Position numbers and translations under genes: made by a program. This document shows, one piece after another, positions 1 to 8,682 of a DNA stretch of 14,199 bases. The notes under the pieces are model-generated. The model did no database searches, had not been told where the DNA came from, and saw nothing but the letters and a program-made list of their open reading frames with translations. This DNA comes from Isohypsibius dastychi (taxonomy: Eukaryota; Tardigrada; Eutardigrada; Parachela; Isohypsibiidae): contig JAQIWT010000878.1 of assembly GCA_034696485.1 (NCBI GenBank), forward strand, positions 1-14,199. The letters run 5' to 3'. Numbering within the stretch: position 1 is the first letter of the stretch; the number at the start of each line of letters is the position of its first letter.

Positions 1-1651
1 ATATCGCATGAAAGACTCGCAAATGGTGGAATAGAATGCGTAGGAGTCATCTCGGAAAATGGTGATGTGGATATATTCTTTCATTTGGAGGAAAGCGTAG
101 GCAAAGTCTGATGTATCGCTATAGCCGAATGTCGTCATGACCGTTAAGGGGAAGTCTTTGACCATTGATTCAGGCTGGATTGTCCACCAACCAACTGCCG
201 GGCATCCGAGAAGCGGAATGTTGTGTTTATGAGCGTAACCGTAGACGGCGGCAGCGGTGTATGCACATCCTAGACACAAATCCGTAAGCTCTCCTGACAC
301 GTGTAATAAATTGGTTTGCTTGTCTATACAGACAAGCTTGAGTTTACTCGGTTATGCTACTGGCAGGGGGGAAGGAACACTCGGATTTGAAAACAATCCG
401 ATTTCTGGACCGTGGGTTGGGACACCGCGTTTTTGTGAGCCCTCTTATCGAGCGTCGCCGTTCAGAAAGAGCTTAGATATAGATTTGTATAGAGCTTAGC
501 TATAGATTTGTCAAACAAATGTACCAACTACCAAGTAATTCGAGAAGAGATTTAAATCACGCACCAGTTGTCGCACAAAGACAATAGAGCTTTGAGGTGA
601 GAAAAACGCATACAGGCCAATATCAGCGCAGAATACTCTGTATGCTGACGGTTTGAAACTTTTGTAATAACAACCCAGTCAGTGCTAGAGAAACAGACGC
701 TCTCTTCTCACGCAAAAAACTCATATTTCCAAATTGGAACAGCAGAAACGGTAACCTTTATCGTTATTTTACCCGCTGATAAACTCAGAACCAGTTTTTG
801 AGGCGGAGACAATGATAAATGCAGAAAAAGCTGTTTGCACCCTTCTTTCAGATTTCTGAAATCGTGACCTTTTGCTTGTGTGAGTAAAAAACAGAAAGCT
901 GAGCTCTAGAATTCAGTGATGTAGAGAAATGAAATTTCTACTGGTTTGGTAAAAAGTTTAGTTCAATTAATGCGGTTTAGCAGTGTCAAAAATCCATGAA
1001 ACAAAGCTTGTGAACTATTCAAAAGCCTTCGCTAATTTTCAATGGGTAACCGTACAATATAGACATTGCAAGTCGCGCTGGTACCCTGATCAGCTATCCG
1101 ATCAGTCAGCAAAAATCGCGATTTTGCTGACTGACTAGACAGGATCAGCTGCGCGAGTTCAGCTGATTCAGTCCAGTTTTAGGGTGACTGATTGGTCCAA
1201 ACCGCGACTTGCAATGTCTATAATATAACTGTCGGAGCTTCTGCATTCAAATACGATAATTCCTAGCAAATGCATCGAAATAGATCTCACCTGCTCCAAG
1301 GAAGACATTGCAACGCACGCCATCCTCATAAAGCAGCGATGAGACCGCGTCAACAGCTGAAAACATGGTCCTGGCACACGAATCACCCGAGCTCCTATGC
1401 ACGACTTTCACTTTGATTGTTTCCGGTAGGACAAAGTTGTTAACATGAGCCACAGCCAAATCGACGGCGGCAGCGATGCGTCGATATGACCCGTAATATG
1501 TGTCATCCTCCCAAATCCAGCAGATGACCAGCTCATCTTTCGGCGCCACCGTTGATACAAAGTCCGTGGCTCTTACAATGGATATATTTTGCTGCCCAAA
1601 GGTCAAACCGGCCAAGCCACAAGAAAGTATCACAAAAAGTTGAAGCTCCAT
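1..1651 (-). CDS. ANF-receptor-type extracellular domain protein (receptor guanylate cyclase-like), 5' exons only
   Basis: Two exons join in phase. Exon 1 (1651-1291) starts at the ATG at 1651 and opens with a hydrophobic signal peptide of about 19 residues ending near LTFG/QQN. It ends at a GTGAGA donor. Exon 2 (269-1) follows a TCTAG acceptor and stays open to the window edge. The joined protein (about 210 residues) reads as a type I periplasmic-binding fold. Visible parts are ICWIWEDD near the start, RIAAAVDLAVAHVNN, LPETIKVKV, VFLGAGCAYTAAAVYGYAHK across the splice, NIPLLGCPAV, then FPLTVMTT before a YIHITIF strand. In this family the domain binds peptide or other ligands outside the cell, most often ahead of a membrane helix, kinase-like domain and guanylate cyclase. 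Those later parts lie outside the window, so an orphan or soluble receptor is also possible. The fold is fairly sure; the cyclase identity is inference. The 1021-bp intron (270-1290) is long for this window and carries a MITE and a short tandem repeat. Confidence 0.72.
468..512. repeat. two-copy 23-bp tandem duplication in intron
   Basis: The unit AGAGCTTAGATATAGATTTG plus three bases occurs at 468-490 and again at 491-512, differing mainly by one A to C change. It lies inside the long receptor-gene intron. It looks like a recent local duplication with no evident function. Confidence 0.75.
1058..1222. mobile_element. 165-bp MITE with perfect 20-bp terminal inverted repeats
   Basis: Bases 1058-1077 (TATAGACATTGCAAGTCGCG) are the exact reverse complement of 1203-1222. 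The outermost TATA is self-complementary, so it may be a TA or TATA target duplication, with the true ends starting at GACATTGC. A second hairpin sits inside, at 1103-1133, where CAGTCAGCAAAA and TTTTGCTGACTG flank a TCGCGA core. There is no coding capacity. The size, ends and intronic position fit a non-autonomous DNA transposon. The superfamily cannot be named from the ends alone. It interrupts no exon of the receptor gene. Confidence 0.8.
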
Positions 1652-1747
1652 TTTCTGCCGAAAAGCAGATTAATCATCCAGATAACCAGGCAAGGGTTGG
1701 TTTTCAACTATTTTTTGACTTGATGACTCCAGGCGTTTCGGGAAGGT

Positions 1748-2041
1748 TCATCGATGATGTCGAAAATACGGTTTGGGTTCGTTGATTTGCGTGGTCCATA
1801 ATCTGGGGTAAAGAGCAGGATTTCTATTCTCGATTAGGTATTCAGCGGTGCGGATTTTCTTAGAGATGTGATTAGCTCGTAGGTGGGCAACAAACTCGGG
1901 ACTATTCTGGAAACACGTTGGCGTTATGAGACCGATAGTCGGTATAGACATGACCGACGTGCCATTTGTGAGGTATATTTCCGAAAGAATGATCATTGGG
2001 AATAATGATGAGAGGAAGGGAAATTGCACATGGATGAGCAT
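1748..2041 (-). CDS. doubtful small hypothetical protein
   Basis: This is a 97-codon open frame starting with a hydrophobic stretch (IHVQFPFLSSLFPMIIL) that could be a signal peptide or anchor, followed by a possible N-glycosylation site (NGT) and a polar C-terminal half rich in Arg, Asn and Pro. I recognise no family. It ends about 97 bp upstream of the receptor-gene ATG and points the same way. It could instead be chance, an exon of a larger gene, or upstream sequence of the receptor gene. No splice sites clearly extend it. Confidence 0.2.
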   Translation of the reverse strand: MLIHVQFPFLSSLFPMIILSEIYLTNGTSVMSIPTIGLITPTCFQNSPEFVAHLRANHISKKIRTAEYLIENRNPALYPRLWTTQINEPKPYFRHHR

Positions 2042-2596
2042 GAGGATGTTCCATCGGTAAACAACCGCTTCAGTTGATTTCTATTTTGTCCGCCATTAAT
2101 CCAAATAAGCGGATTATGAACATGAATAGAATATTAATACGAATATTGGACATCATTTGCTAGAACATGGAGAGACAGAAAGGGAAGATGGTTGTTTTCT
2201 CGAAACTGGGACTTGTGTCATAAGAACTGCGCATTCGTGACGAGTTTTGTTTCATTTTGATCTTTTAGGTGGAGTAATTTGCCAACTGGGAAATGATCGG
2301 GTTGTTGAATAAATCGAAAGATGGAACTTTCGCTATTGCAAATCGGTGGTACAGAGTCTCTGATCTGAAGAGCTTTTCCGATCGCACAAGTGATTTACAG
2401 TTTCGCAGTTTTGTACGTTCACAACATTTCTTGAACACTCAGTGACCATTTTTGGCAGAACTCCAAAGTTTTGTGTCAAAACTGAACAACCAGGCCGTAA
2501 GTTTTGCCGTTTTCAGTGCTCAGATTCTTGGGGTTATTGCGTATTTTGATGATAGCATATTGCTGTCGTTAAGCTGAGTAACATCGGATTAAGAAT
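2042..2596. other. intergenic, nothing recognised
   Basis: This is non-coding DNA between the small minus-strand ORF and the 3' end of the CBS gene. Neither strand has a long open frame or recognisable motif. The part next to 2597 should be the CBS 3' UTR. No clean AATAAA signal is visible; an ATTAAA overlaps the CBS stop codon on the minus strand. Confidence 0.5.
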
Positions 2597-4497
2597 TTAA
2601 TCCCCGTAATTGTTCTCCTGGTGGGAGGCAATAAAATGGACAAGGTCGACATCTGTGACGATTCCAACAATGTTTTCGCGAGGTGCCATCGGCGATCCTT
2701 TTTCAACTGTAGTACAGTGAATATTTATTGATATTTTGGACGGAAGAAAATATTCGAAACGTGTATTTCAAACGTGTGAGTTGACCTAAAGACCTCACCA
2801 TGTGAACGTGGTTGAACAACCACTGCGAAGTGGTCCGAAGCCAGAATATTGCTCGGTCGGGTCAACGTGGTCTTTGGAGACACCTGAGAAAAACCAGTTA
2901 ACGGTGATCAAAAACGACTGAGCTGTATAAGGTACTGCTGACTGTGCAAAGTCAACATGGCGCAATATTCTTCAGCGTATACGTTAACTGGCGAGCTCAG
3001 TAATTCTGCCCGCGAAGTTCCTGATCATGAATTGTTTAGATGATACCTTTTGAAATTTAGAGTCAAGAGTCCAATCAACGGGATCATGACTACGTAGTTC
3101 TTGGGTGAGCTGGCAACTAGCAGATTTTTTCATGTCACGAATCCCAAAACGACATTGGACCCACCGACCACCAGGAGCTGACCAGAGCCCGTAGTTCGCA
3201 TAATAGCAATTGCGGACTCAGTTGAAGCATCATGTGAGATGGTCAGCGGCGGCGACAGAGGAATGGAAGAAGTCGGTAGATCGGACCACCTGCTTGATGA
3301 AAATTAGCTATTTCTCAAAGAGACTGCCCGGAAAGATACTGACCATGCGTGCTTGGTAAAGCGTAGGCTCTCATCTTCAAAACCACGAGCAGCCATCCAC
3401 TGGTTGTTGAGAAACGTGGTCCTGAAATACACTGCAGACAGTGAAGTGAACGCAGCGAACTAATTAAGAGAACAAATTAATAAAATAACAAATTAAGAGA
3501 AGAAATTAAACGCTGTCGAAATAGAAATTGTGAGAGTGACTGTTTTGGGCTGAATTATTCACGGGCAGAAGCAGGTCTCAAATATGTGACCCATGTTTTC
3601 TTATAATCAAAGTAAAACGCGATTCGAAACCGATAGAATCTTGGAACTAATGATCAAATGAGAACAGGTTCCTGATTTCAGGACCTCATAACTGTGCATG
3701 TAATTTCTCACTCCATCCGGTAACACGACAACACATCGCTGTCCTTCTTGAAGATCTTTTGCCGCTTGACAAGCGGCCCAAACAGCCGCACCGCTGCTCC
3801 CACCTGAAGGCAATTAATTGCAATTAAAGAAGCTCGGCCTAAGAGATTTACCGAGTAGCCCGACTGAGAGCTGAACTCGGGAGGCAGGAGAATTCTTCAT
3901 TTAGCTTGACTTGCCACGAAGGATCCCTTCCTCCGAAATCAGCCTACGCGCCATGATGAGGGCATCCTTGTCGCAGACCTTGTACCACTTGTCGATAACC
4001 TGCCGGTCAAGGACAGTCGGAATAAAATCATAACCAATTCCTTCAACTTCGTAGAACGCAGATGTTCCCACTTCGATCCGATTCAGCTTGGCCGGCTCAG
4101 CCAGGAGCGAACCGATCGGATCAACACCGACAATCTAGGATAAGCAAAATACGTCTTAGCAAGAATATCCGAAGTTTTGCTAGCGTATTTTCTAAACCTG
4201 TACTCGGTCTCCTAAGACATCTTTCATTTTTCTTCCAATTCCCGTTGCAGTTCCTCCCGTCCCAACGCTACAAATAACCATATCAACTTCTCCATCGCAC
4301 TGATCAAGGATCTCGATGGCCGTTGAATCGTAATGCGTCATGGGGTTGTACATATTTCGATGCTGGTCCAGGATGATCGAATTTGGGATCTCCTCGTTCA
4401 ACCGACGGGCCACACCAATATGGCTCTCAGGTGAATCCCAACTAGCAGTAGTTGGAGTGCGAACTATCTCAGCCCCAAGTGCCGCAAGGGTATCCAT
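2597..4497 (-). pseudogene. cystathionine beta-synthase, C-terminal half with Bateman domain; truncated and frameshifted
   Basis: CBS condenses serine and homocysteine to cystathionine with PLP in the cytosol. Seven exons are visible: 4497-4198, 4134-3915, 3803-3692, 3421-3344, 3289-3047, 2883-2799 and 2706-2597 (stop TAA at 2599-2597). In order they give the second half of the catalytic core ([21 protein letters not shown], the PLP-phosphate loop [57 protein letters not shown]). The regulatory module follows, with two CBS motifs (SPPLTISHDAS to VVLGFVT, then ILASDHFAVVV to NIVGIVTDVDLVHFI). The total of about 380 codons matches that part of animal CBS. Oddities: a 1-nt loss near 3136-3140 just after VLGFVT, a donor reading AG/TTATGAG at 3691 instead of AG/GT, and a GC-AG intron at 3914-3804. 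The upstream half with the heme region, PLP lysine and substrate loop was not found. Identity is very sure; pseudogene status is likely but could partly reflect assembly errors or a distant 5' exon. Confidence 0.85.
3460..3509. repeat. AT-rich short repeat in CBS intron
   Basis: Irregular copies of AACAAATTAA and AATTAAGAGA occur within 50 bp of the 270-bp CBS intron (3422-3691). It is low-complexity sequence with no evident role. Confidence 0.5.
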
Positions 4498-5098
4498 CTG
4501 CAAGTAAACGTTGTGCGCATTCAGCAAGTACCGTACTCACACGTCTCATGTAAAACGTAGCACAACCAGAACGGGCATTTTCGTTCTCCCTATACAGAGC
4601 GTGTATGAATTCGAGAAGTTCCCGGAGCCTTTAAAATTGAAACAGCCCATTGGTTCAGGCAGACGAATTAGATCGGCCGAAAAATCTGAGGCTTTGAGAG
4701 GTGCACTCTTTTTGGTCACATGACATTTTGAACAAGTGGGTCCGAAAGAAAAGTCCCTGGTTCTATTGCGTGTTCAGTGAGAAACACGTTTTATTGGAGC
4801 AAGAATTATTTTGTTACGACGTGACAAATTTTGTCGCGATCAAAAAACAATTGGTGTCAAGATGTGGCGGCGTTTGCTGCCCTCAACGTGGAACAAAGAT
4901 TACTTGTTGCGCGTTTAAGTGGGATTTTGGAGGTAGTGGGACTGACCATCGATGAGTAACTTCGAAATGGCGGAAAGTGAATGGTGGTGTAGTTGCAAAT
5001 AGTTCACATTTTGCAAATCCGGGCCCCTCTTTGTATCTTAAAATGACAATCTATTGGATTAACTACACCGAACATTCTTGGCATTCCAGTACCTTCAC
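4498..5098. other. non-coding or unassigned; possible minus-strand exon fragments
   Basis: Next to the first recognised CBS exon, the minus strand has a good donor (GTGAGTACGG, 4540-4531). This gives a 43-bp intron (4540-4498) and an in-phase open frame at 4630-4541 (RELLEFIHALYRENENAR in part, ending CATFYMRR). That sequence does not match CBS. A second minus-strand frame, open from about 4775 to 4548, has no ATG near its start and contains CSKC followed by HVTKKS. I cannot assign either. The expected CBS motifs (SVKDR around the PLP lysine, TSGNTG) are absent. The plus-strand open frames here look like chance. Confidence 0.35.
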
Positions 5099-5180
5099 GA
5101 TCTTGCCGGATAGGCCGGCAAATTAGTTGCTAGTTGCGCGCAACTATCTTGCCGGCTACAGATGCCCGCCACATGTGGGC
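5099..5180. repeat. cluster of nested palindromes
   Basis: TAGTTGCGCGCAACTA (5131-5146) is a perfect 16-bp palindrome. Around it, GCCGGCAA (5114-5121) and TTGCCGGC (5149-5156) form an outer inverted pair. A further near-palindrome, TGCCCGCCACATGTGGGCA (5162-5180), has a CCACATGTGG core. The single strand could fold into two adjacent hairpins. It is GC-richer than its surroundings. It may be a solo hairpin-type element or a transposon end; no gene is attached. Confidence 0.6.
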
Positions 5181-5616
5181 ATTGAGCAAATTCGCTCTTC
5201 TTAGCGATTTTTTACGAGCAACATTTAGATTCATATTTAACTGCTTGGATTTTTGTAGGTAAATTTGGATTCTGAAGTTTTGGTATGCAAGTCGGTTAGA
5301 TGAACTTGGTTCCTGATGAACCCAAATGCTCGCCGTCAGATATGTGAAAAACGGTCTGCCGTTGTTTTTCCCGATCCGTAATTATGTTGCTCTATCTTCT
5401 AAAGAGAAAGAGTAACATTCTCATATTATCATGACCGATCGGAAACCTGTTTTGAAAAGTTTTGGAATTTGAATTAAAATGATAGCGACTTCTCTTCCTT
5501 CCAGTCGTTCTACTCGTTCCAGTTTCCCAGTGGCTCTGTCAGCTAGAATGCCGAGAATGAACGGTGTACTCAAGACCACCGTGTCCATAACCAAAAAATC
5601 ATTTCGGTTGAGTTAA
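5181..5616. other. non-coding spacer, nothing recognised
   Basis: There is no open frame of note on either strand and no recognisable repeat. The segment separates the palindrome cluster from the piggyBac-like element, whose TTAA lies at 5613-5616. Confidence 0.5.
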
Positions 5617-6000
5617 CCCATTAGTGGCCGTTGGTGATTTAAATCACCAGCAGTTCCACGAATTATTGCGAGACCTGTGATGAACTAAGGGCACTTTTTA
5701 ATTCGGATTTGGTAAATTTAAATCTTGTGCTACCGCTACGTGATTTTCAGAAATTTCCCGGTGTCGGTTTTAAAGTTGAAAAAATGAATCGAAAAGGGGC
5801 ATCTAAAGAGGGCTGGGTTCCACTTCCACGATCTACAACTTAATAATTATACGATGAACAAATCTTAGAAAAATATGCTTGTTTCATCAACAATAACAGT
5901 TGGCACATAAAATCAGTTGGAGATAAATTATCGAAAAACTATCGAGTTTTTTTACTTTGTTCGTCTCAGGTGATTTAAGTCACCAGTGGCCACTGAGAGG
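5617..6000. mobile_element. 384-bp non-autonomous element with piggyBac-like ends
   Basis: The left end follows TTAA (5613-5616) and reads CCCATTAGTGGCC, then GTT, then GGTGATTTAAATCACC. The right end, read inward on the other strand from 6000, gives CCTCTCAGTGGCC, then ACT, then GGTGACTTAAATCACC. Over about 32 bases the two ends agree except for six or seven substitutions, with identical spacing. The left subterminal block is itself an 18-bp perfect palindrome (5632-5649). TTAA followed by CCC is the hallmark of piggyBac insertions. The right flank reads TATG (6001-6004) instead of TTAA, so that side has mutated or the boundary is slightly off. The interior is non-coding and AT-rich. Confidence 0.6.
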
Positions 6001-6265
6001 TATGGAATTGCGGTCCCATTTTTTCTGTCTGGTCGGTGGGTCAGCTGGGCATTTGTGCAGGAGCAATAAAGAGGAGGGGCGAAAAATTGGCTGTTTGAAC
6101 AAGAAGCTGATAAGGTCTTAACCCTTTCGAATAAAGGAAGAAGGCAGAAATTGTGAGACTGGCGAGAAAGGAATGAAACACTCAAAAATCTGTGGTCATT
6201 AGGGATTTGGTACGATAAAATTTCCACAAGTATAAAAGTTCAAAATCAGAATTCAAGGTATTTTT

Positions 6266-8682
6266 TTGGAAGGGAGATTCGGTTCTTTTTCAATTGTGAA
6301 CGGTCGTGTTTTTGGACTTGAATATCTGAAGAAAATCTATAAACAGTGGAAGGCTTATGACTGTTGTATGGTTGTTACGATCATTGATAATCTGAAACAG
6401 AATGCTCATGCAAATCATGATTATTTGCGACCGGATGATTTACTCTGTTAAAGATGTTGCAGTTTTGTCCCATCAGCCGAAGCACCGTTTTGTAAATACA
6501 GTTATGATAAAAACCGTCTTGATCCTGGCATGGTACCAGATAGTTTGATAAACCTCCGAATGCTGCAAATGAAGCACAAATGAGTGCGCGACATTCCGTC
6601 AATATTGATGCTGTATATGATGCATTGGATTCTCTGAAAATCAGTCACAAGCATTATGCAGCCGTTAAAATCTTGAACAAAAATGAATTCGTAGAGCAAT
6701 ACCCACCGATACCAGGTGAAGAGCAGGTTGTTATTGATGTCGCTGATTCTTACCGACTTCTTGATATGTCAGGTAATCTTGAAAACGATCACACTTATTT
6801 CGGAGCATCGAGAGTACTAGAAAATTTACATGAAACTCCAGTTTGGGATATTTCGACCAAAAATGCAAAATGTGAGGCGTCTCATGATAAGATTTCGCAT
6901 GTACCACAGAGTGAAAGTCGAGGAAAGAAAGCATACCCTCATTTATTTACTAATGGTATATGCGGCGAGGATCATTTGGAACCACCGATCCAGCTGGATC
7001 CAATCGAATACTATCGAACTCGCATTCTTTCGGCAGACAACAGATTTTCCAAAGAGATTGATTACGTCTCCCGTTGTTTGAATCTTTCACAGAGAATACA
7101 AATGCGAAATGCGATCAATTGGAAAATTGGACATGTTGGAAGATTTCTCAATAATTCAACAATTGAGCAAATTCAGAACAATATCTACACTTCGGTTGGT
7201 GAAAAAATACGAGGCTCAGAAGCATACTACAACCAAGGAAAGAGTGATCTGTACAAAATGATTCAATGTAAGGACTGTCTACAACTGTTTTTTACTTGTA
7301 ATTTGTCATATGCTCCTGAATTTTTATGTTTCTCGGACCCCAGTAAATATGGAAGGATTGAGAAACCTAATTGGGAAGCGGTCAATTCAGTCACTTTGGA
7401 AGAAATGATTCAGTTGATAAGTGCAAACTGCGGTGTTGCGTCAAAAATGTTTGATCATAGAGTTAGAGTTTTGATGTCTTTCCTCAAAGATAAACAACAA
7501 CCTTCTTCTCGAACGGTGAATATGCTCGTTAATTGTTTTGCAAGGTCGAATTTCAGCGAAATGGTCTAGGACATGTTCACTTTCTGATATGGCTCAGTGA
7601 AAAATTTGAACATGAAAGCGAAGAAGGTAAACAAACAATTGTTGCTTTTCTCGGTGAGTTCTTGACGACAGTTGTACCCGCTGAAGTCGCTGACTCTGTA
7701 GGCAATGCCTTAGTTCTGAAGTATCAGCGACATCTGCATACTTTCACTTGTCAAGAAGGTTCGAGACTACCGTTCAAACGAAGAAAGCGGAAAATAGCCG
7801 CGGTGGAAGCTGCAGGAAATGAATTCAACCCAGAAAACGATGTATTTGATGAGATTGATGGAGAGCTTCCAACCGAAATCGACAAAGAAAAAAAGCGAAG
7901 AAAAGAAGAATATGAGCGGTACAAGTCTTGATTCGGTTTTTCTCATCCACGTTCTGTCACGAAGAGGTTTTCAACTGGGGCTGAGGTAATCGGGTCAAAG
8001 GTGATCGTCGATATGTAATGAAACGAACCAGTGAAGCGTCAAGACGAATCGTCTCTTTTTATCTCCCAGTGAGTAAGCTCGTTCAATGCAACACGGATTG
8101 TCAAATTGTTACGGATTACCATGGAACTTTTGCATATCTCTTCGACCACATGTCAAAACCTGAACAGAAAGACAAGACGGTTCTGTCTCAAGTTATGAGA
8201 AATTAGCAAGACAAGGAGGATCTTAATTATATTTTATTCAAAATGTGCAATGCTGTCTTGTCGCATCGAGAAGTCGGAAAACTTAAAGCTGCGATGTTGC
8301 TATTGATGCTGCCTTTGTATCACTGTAGTACGTCATCTGTGTATTTAGACACTAAAACCCCGAAAAAAAACGTGTCCTCAAAAAAGTCGAAGATAATATG
8401 TTTTTTCCCAATATCATTGATCATTACAAACAAAGATTTTCAAAAAGTCTGACTAGTCAATCAACAGAAACAGTCACTCTTCTTCGTGATATGACACTTT
8501 ACGAGATTGCTACTTGATTTGTAGTTGAAAAAGCTGTACGGTTGATGGAAAGCACCAATCCAGGTGAAAACATCGATGATCAGGATTTGGGTAATGATTC
8601 AGAAGAGGAATTGATAAACCCTACAGAAGTTGCAGAAGCTGGTGTAATCCAAGAGGTCGAATCGATCGATAGCGAAACCTAG
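6266..8682 (+). pseudogene. Helitron Rep (HUH nuclease) half, broken into at least five pieces
   Basis: Rep nicks and rejoins single-stranded transposon ends. The N-terminal piece (6266-6583, one stop at 6449) includes FCKYSYDKNRLDPGMVPDSL, like the start of Helitron replicases. The main piece (6580-7569) has AYPHLFTNGICG, the usual YP-LFP-G block, and motif 1 LFFTCN near 7286-7303. A 1-nt loss near 7545 moves the frame to VEFQRNGLGHVHFLIWL, where HVH (7572-7580) is the metal-binding HUH pair. LKYQRHLHTFTCQ follows, then an insert rich in Lys, Arg, Glu and Asp (about 7770-7928). TGA at 7929 then replaces a probable Arg before FGF and HPR. The tyrosine motif reads AYLFDHMSKPEQ (8132-8167): the first Tyr (8135) is kept and the second is His (8147). 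LSHREVGKLKAA to LPLYHCS (8264-8331) and NIIDHYKQR with MTLYEIAT (8412-8514) are further Helitron landmarks. Confidence 0.85.

Noticed and set aside
257-499. 80-codon plus-strand open frame
   Set aside because: It lies antisense to exon 2 and the intron of the receptor gene, whose minus-strand reading is far more convincing.
4062-4955. Several plus-strand open frames across and upstream of the CBS exons
   Set aside because: Those over 4062-4277 are antisense to CBS exons; the others have no motif.
5952-6227. 91-codon minus-strand open frame
   Set aside because: It spans the right end of the piggyBac-like element and has no recognisable motif.
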